From Zingiber officinale (lineage: Eukaryota > Streptophyta > Magnoliopsida > Zingiberales > Zingiberaceae): a stretch of 64,000 nt of DNA. Below the pieces are notes generated by a model that was not told where the DNA came from, made no database searches, and saw nothing but the letters and a program-made list of their open reading frames with translations. The position numbers and the translations under genes are program-made. Positions 59,311 to 64,000 of this stretch are shown here, piece after piece (position 1 is the first letter of the stretch; the number at the start of each line of letters is the position of its first letter). The stretch is from the NCBI RefSeq assembly GCF_018446385.1, contig NC_056001.1:6157600-6221599 (forward strand), written 5' to 3'.

Positions 59311-59781
59311 CCTAGCATCTGGTCACTCCTTTGACCTGCTAGGACTTCCCACCAAGTGTCTGGTCAATCCCTTTGACCCACTTGGACTTTTCTAGTCGTG
59401 CCAAGTATCCGGTCACTCCCTTGACCTACTTGGACTTCCACCAGATGTCTGGTCAACCTTGACCCATCTGGATTTCCTCATGCCAAGTATCCAGTCAATC
59501 CTTTGACCTACTTGGACTTCCCAACTCCAGATGTCCGATCATCCTTGATCCATCTGAATTTTCCCTTGCCTGGCTTCACTCACCAGGACTTTCACCTAGT
59601 TTCACTCACTAGGGTTTTCCATCTGCCTAGCTTCACTCACTAGGACTTCCCATCTGCCTAGCTTCACTCACTAGGACTTTCCATCTGCCTAGCTTCACTC
59701 ACTAGGACTTCCCATCTGCCTAGCTTCACTCACTAGGACTTCCCAGTCAAGTATCCGGTCACTCCCTTGACCTACTTGACT
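59311..59781. repeat. GGTCA and CCTRG hairpin arrays in the LTR
   Basis: First family, inner GGTCA/TGACC with varying outer arms: 59311-59343 (CCTAGCA/TGCTAGG), 59352-59385 (CCAAGTG/CACTTGG), 59401-59433 (CCAAGTA/TACTTGG), 59441-59471 (CCAGATG/CATCTGG), 59483-59515 (CCAAGTA/TACTTGG), 59528-59556 (CAGATG/CATCTG with inner GATCA/TGATC), 59745-59781 (AGTCAAGTA/TACTTGACT). Second family, constant TTCACTCA loop: 59569-59587 (CCTGG/CCAGG), 59595-59613 (CCTAG/CTAGG), then four CCTAG/CTAGG copies in 31-bp tandem units to about 59740. Confidence 0.9.
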
Positions 59782-59882
59782 CTTCTTCAATCAGTATCTT
59801 ATTGTCAAACATCTAAACTCAAACCAAGACTCAGCTTGGTCAACCAGGTCAACCTTGACCTGAGGGATGTTGCACCAACAAT

Positions 59883-60474
59883 CTCCCCCTTTTTGATGTT
59901 TGACAATACCACAATAACACTTACAATCCCACATGTAAGTTAGGCTAATCCTATAGCCTCCTTCTTCATGCCACTAGGTAATGAACACATAAGTTAAGCT
60001 TTTCATTCTCCCCCTAAGAGGGCAAACTCCCTCTAGGTAATGAAAACCTACCTTACTTCCTTTCATTCTCCCCCTATTGGCACACATCAACTCCCTACTG
60101 ATAAAACACATCAACCCATCTTTGGGCACACATCAACCCATGCCCCAATTTTGGGTATACATCAACAAATCCATTTGTTGACAACTCTCCCCCTGAAGAG
60201 TTGCTCATCGTTGTTCACAACATCACTCGTTGTGATCAACACGACAATGAAGGTCCCATACCCTTCATTTATCCTTAACTTCACCCTCAATGTAGACAAA
60301 TACCCAACCTTGAGCATTTTCTAACCACTTGAGTTTCCACTTGAAATAATGAGGATATCCACTCCCCATTTCAAGTTCAAAAGCTCGTCCATGAGCATTT
60401 TCTTTAAATAAGGTTAACCACCTTCCAAGGTTCATGAAAAATAATTTTCATGCCTTTAAAGAGTCCCTCCCCCT
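59883..60474 (-). repeat. Multiplied polypurine-tract motif
   Basis: AGGGGGAG on the minus strand occurs five times upstream of the 3' LTR: 59883-59890, 60008-60015, 60068-60075, 60187-60194 and 60467-60474. The first is the one next to the LTR and is the functional candidate; the others are extra copies. Confidence 0.8.
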
Positions 60475-60760
60475 AAAGACATGGTGGTAACTTCTGTCAT
60501 TGCACCAACAATGACTTGGAATCCCTAAACCTTTAGGAAACCCAAATTTAGAAGTTTTGAGGTTCAAATGTTCAAAGTTTGAAACAAACCTCAACCTAAA
60601 CTTCAACTTAGCATTCCTTTACCATTCCATCCTTGTTTTCAACACGAAAACACCCTTTTTATGTATACAAATGTATTTTAAGGGTTTGGAATGGTTACAT
60701 AGACTAACCATGGTTCAAAGATGCTGAAGTCAGGCCTTCCCAGCCAAAATCAGCAACTTG

Positions 60761-60940
60761 GATCGATTGGAGTTGGGATCCAATCGATTGAACCAACCGA
60801 ATCGATCCACTGATCGATTCAGTATGTGTGGATCGATCCACTGATCGATCCAGCGAGCTTCTGCTCGCAAGATTTACCTTCTGAATCGATCCACGGATCG
60901 ATTCAGGAACTCCAATCGATCCATGGATCGATCGGAGTTC
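60761..60940. repeat. Second ATCGATC hairpin group, internal region
   Basis: 60762-60788 (9-bp arms ATCGATTGG, 9-base loop), 60799-60820 (GAATCGATC, loop CACT), 60829-60852 (TGGATCGATC, CACT), 60881-60906 (CTGAATCGATC, CACG), 60907-60940 (14-bp arms with one mismatch, CATG). Same core and loops as in the LTR. Confidence 0.9.
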
Positions 60941-62306
60941 TGATAGTTGCTGAAATTCCATTTCAGTCAACTTCAGAAACCCCTAGAAAATTCTACAAAA
61001 ATCCAAAAATCATGAAATTTCGTGTAGACATTATTTAGGGCATACTTAATCATGGAAAAATAGCTTTCTATGAAAATACTTTATATTTTCAAATATTGAC
61101 ACAAACTTGAAAACTTGCAAAAACTTTAGCGTTTTCTTCAAGTTTGTGTCTAACTATTCAATGGTGATTACTATCAAAAGATAGCCTTCACTAAAGTTTT
61201 CCAAAAATATTTTAAAAATATTTTCAAAACCAATATCCCATCATGTTCCTTGGGCATAATGCACATGACTTGTACATTAGCTTTCCCAATGATGGGAAAA
61301 CACATAACTATGTGTTTTGATGAACTTAAAACTCAAAAGAATGCACTAAATCAACATCTTGAGTTTTGTTCATCATCCTAACATCTCACTTGTATCTAAT
61401 GTGCACTGAAACACATACAAGTCATCTTATAGGTCTTTGTGAGATGTAAGATTTTGGTTTTGCCATATTCTAGGGATCATGCATATCTATCTAGGCATTT
61501 TGAGAGGTAGACATCCAAAAAGGATGTTACTTGTTGATTTACTTGTTAAACAAATGTCACTTGTTTATTCCACTTGTTGTAAACAAATGCCACTTGTTTA
61601 ACTAATGTCATATGTCCTTAATTTTTAAGGAAATAAACATAATGCATGATAATGTTATGGCATACATCAAAATAAAATAGCTTTCAAAAGAAAGATTCCT
61701 ATAACTACATGATGTATGTATGGCATGACATGGTATTTTTGTATTTTTCATGATAAGTCATGAATGCAAAATACACATAAGATAAAATATGATGTCATGA
61801 CATATTATGAGCAAACAATCATGGCAAGGTTTAGCATAAATAAGATATACCTAGATTACCTATCTAAGTATCGTTAATCTTAGCTAATCCTAAGACTTAA
61901 ACCCTAGATTGCCCAAAGTGCTTCAAGAGAGTGCCAAAACCTAAATGGGCATTTCTAATTCTCTTGATTAATTTATGCCAATTGAAATTAAGCTTATCCT
62001 CAAATGTTGGCATATTCCATTTTTCCTCAAGAGTAATCACATAAATCAAGGCCCAGAGTGCCTTAAAATTTATAAGAGAATACCAAAATCCCAACTTGGT
62101 ATTTCTCTAGGTTTTCCCAATTTATGCCTTTTTAAGATAAAATCAATTTTCCACCGTTAGGCACATTTTACTCTTTCAAGGAGTAAATAATAATTCCATT
62201 TCATTTTCAAAGGTTAACAAAAACCTTGAAAATGCTCCTTGAGTGTCAATTTCCTCAAAGTTGGGTTAACTACCCTTCTAATCGGAGTTGACACTCTCTA
62301 ACCCAT

Positions 62307-64000
62307 CTATGGGGTAGAGAAGATGCTCCTAGGAACCCAACACCTATTGGTGCTCCTTGGATGCTCTAGGTACTCACTAGGGATAACTTCCCTAGATACC
62401 TTCCTAGTAACCTTGTTGAGCTTCTTAGAAGCCTTGGTCACATTTTCTAGGTCAACTCTAGGGATAGCCTCTCTTGTGACCTTGTTAGTGACTTTCTTAG
62501 ACTTCTTAGAAGTCTTAGTCACTTTGGTTGCAAAGATACTTCTAGGGATATCTTCCCTTGTATCTTGGACTTGACCTCTAGACTTAGGGTTTGTTCCATA
62601 ACTATATGGAACTCTATGGTAAGTGGGCACATCCTTCTTAGCCTTTGGTTTGTATCCCAAACCTCTATGGCCATTTGATGGCTTTTGTACCCCTAAACCT
62701 AGGTTATGCTCTTTTTGCCCTAATAGGATATTTTCCATCCTTTTTAGGGTCTTTTTCATTTTATCAAGTCTTGACCTCAAGACTTGATTTTCCATCACTA
62801 AGTCCTTAGTTTTTGTTTTTCCATTAAGTTCATGAGCATTTTTGTTTCTAGGCTTGTAGCTACAATCCTTAGAGTTCTTGCCTAGACTTTTACCTACATT
62901 CCTAGCCTTAGGTGTAGTAGTTTTGGCATGTAGGGCCACATGCTTTTCCTTAAAGCCCTCATGCTTCCTATTCTTATGGTAAATCGCATTAAAATGATAA
63001 AAGTTAGAACTATCATGCTTTTTACCATAATGTAAAGGGGTAGGCTCAATAAATGTTACCTTCTTCTTTACCTTGGAGGCTCCCCCTTGACTAATGCCTC
63101 CTTGAGCCTTGACCATCTTCTTCCCTTTGGGGCATTGACTTCGGTAATGCCCTTTTTGGTTGCAAGAAAAGCACACAATGTGCTCCTTGCTCCTTTTTGT
63201 TCCGGGGATGGTCTCCTTGGGCTTCTCCTTGCCCTTTTGTGCCACTTGGTCCTTCTTCTTGGCCAAGTTGGGACACTTGCTCTTGTAGTGCCCATTTTCC
63301 CTACACTCAAAACATATTATATGATTTTTATTTTTAATTGAAACATTTATACCTTCTTGTGTAGGGTTGGCACTTCCTCCTCCATTTGCTATTTCTTGAA
63401 TTTCGGAGGTGGCATCACCTTCTTCTTCTTCACTTGACCCGGATGTCGAAGCTTCTCCTTCTTCTTGATCCGGCGTCACCAAGGATTGCTCCCCCTCAAT
63501 CCTAGAGGTGGAGGCTTCATCATCTTGAACATGAAACAAGGAGTATGCTCCCTCCTTGTTCCCTTCGTTGCATTCCCTTGAGGATGAAGCTTCTTGGATT
63601 TCCTCTTCTTCGGAGGTTGAGCATCTCTCAACCTCGGAGTCCTCCTCTTGGTCTTGCTCCAAAGAGTCACCCTCTCTGGATTCTTCATGATCTTGTACAG
63701 TGGAGGGGATCTCTTTATGAAGCTTGTCCAATTTGCTCCATAATTCCTTTGCATCTTCAAATTCTCCAATTTTGCAAAGGATGGTGCTTGGCAATAAATT
63801 GACCAAAAGCTTGGTCACTTTGTCATTAGCCTCGCACCTTTGGACTTGCTCTTGGCTCCACTTGCTCCTCTTGAGAACTTTGCCCTTTGAATTTCTTGGA
63901 GCCTTGAAGCCTTCCATTAGAGCAAATCATTGCTCTATCTCCATCATAAGAAAATTTTCGATTCTTGATTTCCAAGAATCGAAACTCGTAGAAGTGTATG
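62307..64000 (-). pseudogene. Sirevirus-like gag, 5' end outside the window
   Basis: Capsid precursor. From the right edge the frame reads SFDSWKSRIENFLMMEIEQ, then a TGA at 63927-63929 (probably once a Trp codon), then FALMEGFKAPRNSKGK, NDKVTKLLVNLLPSTILCKIGEFEDAKELWSKLDKLHKE (UBN2-type gag domain), a long acidic Ser/Glu region, and two CCHC zinc knuckles (CFECRENGHYKSKC about 63300, CFSCNQKGHYRSQC about 63170). A basic region and a coiled coil (VMENQVLRSRLDKMKKTLKRMEN) follow, then tandem TKASKKLNKVTRKV-like repeats and the end NRCWVPRSIFSTP with stop at 62307-62309. No pol follows, so the element is either a gag-only non-autonomous form or deleted. Confidence 0.85.

Larger units (their letters stand above)
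58487..59880 (-). repeat. 3' LTR of a sirevirus-like copia element, rich in hairpins
   Basis: 1394-bp LTR, minus orientation: TGTTGGTGCAAC at 59880 to GGTCCTAACA at 58487. On the internal side it is preceded by the polypurine tract AAAAAGGGGGAGAT. U3 (59880 to about 58960) contains three families of short inverted repeats; a TTTATAG box lies near 58966, followed by R/U5. Assignment to the sirevirus type rests on the gag at 62307-63917 and the multiple polypurine-like tracts. Confidence 0.85.
59881..62306 (-). other. Non-coding interior of the sirevirus-like element
   Basis: 2.4 kb between gag and the 3' LTR with no protease, integrase, RT or RNase H reading on either strand. It contains repeated polypurine-like tracts, a second group of ATCGATC hairpins and long AT-rich stretches. 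Confidence 0.7.

Noticed and set aside
58866-59334. Open frames on both strands made of DRSVDRS/DRSTDRS repeats
   Set aside because: They come from translating the GATCGATC hairpins in several frames at once; no gene.
59595-59745. Regular short direct repeats resembling a CRISPR array
   Set aside because: Units are 31 bp with no unique spacers, in a plant retrotransposon LTR; tandem hairpin repeat instead.

Overview
This window is nuclear DNA of a flowering plant. Genes have spliceosomal introns. The gene set (inositol transporter, NPH3-type BTB protein, ACD11-like lipid transfer protein, cytosolic eS12, CC-type glutaredoxin, BZR1-type factor) is plant-specific, a decayed plastid accD copy is present, and roughly two thirds of the sequence is transposable-element DNA. 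The protein flavour and the LTR families suggest a monocot, possibly Zingiberales; that placement is inference and weak.

Layout. 1-4.5 kb: a broken RTE-type LINE tail, the last exon of a mitochondrial uL14 gene (+), and a complete six-exon inositol-transporter gene (-). 4.5-12.6 kb: repeats. They include a copia remnant, an old sirevirus-like gag split by a 966-bp solo LTR (target duplication AAATC), a CACTA terminus, a Tat-type gypsy LTR with its primer-binding region, and a copia solo LTR (duplication AAAAT). 12.6-20.9 kb: an end-to-end CACTA element (duplication CTC) whose TNP2 gene is cut by a Tourist-like MITE. 22.6-23.3 kb: a frameshifted RING-H2 gene between repeats. 23.9-37 kb: an old LTR split by a 4.3-kb PIF/Harbinger element (TTA duplication) carrying a piece of an NLR resistance gene, and by a 7.8-kb copia element (GATTC duplication).

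37.9-56.2 kb is the gene-rich half: CC-type glutaredoxin (+), a gypsy LTR, the plastid accD remnant, an NPH3/RPT2-like gene (+, four coding exons, one GC-AG intron), an ACD11-like ceramide-1-phosphate transfer gene (+, four exons, SINE in intron 2), 40S eS12 (-, four exons) and a short BZR1-domain gene (-, two exons). 57-64 kb is again retrotransposon: a rearranged Tat gypsy piece, then the 3' LTR, long non-coding interior and gag of a minus-strand sirevirus-like element that runs off the right edge.

The genes are unrelated housekeeping, signalling and transport loci with no operon-like logic. The most unusual feature is the sirevirus-like LTR at 58487-59880. It is packed with three families of short hairpins whose inner core and loop are constant while the outer arms change in a base-pair-preserving way. 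A related hairpin cluster lies just upstream of the TATA box of the solo LTR at 6682-7647.
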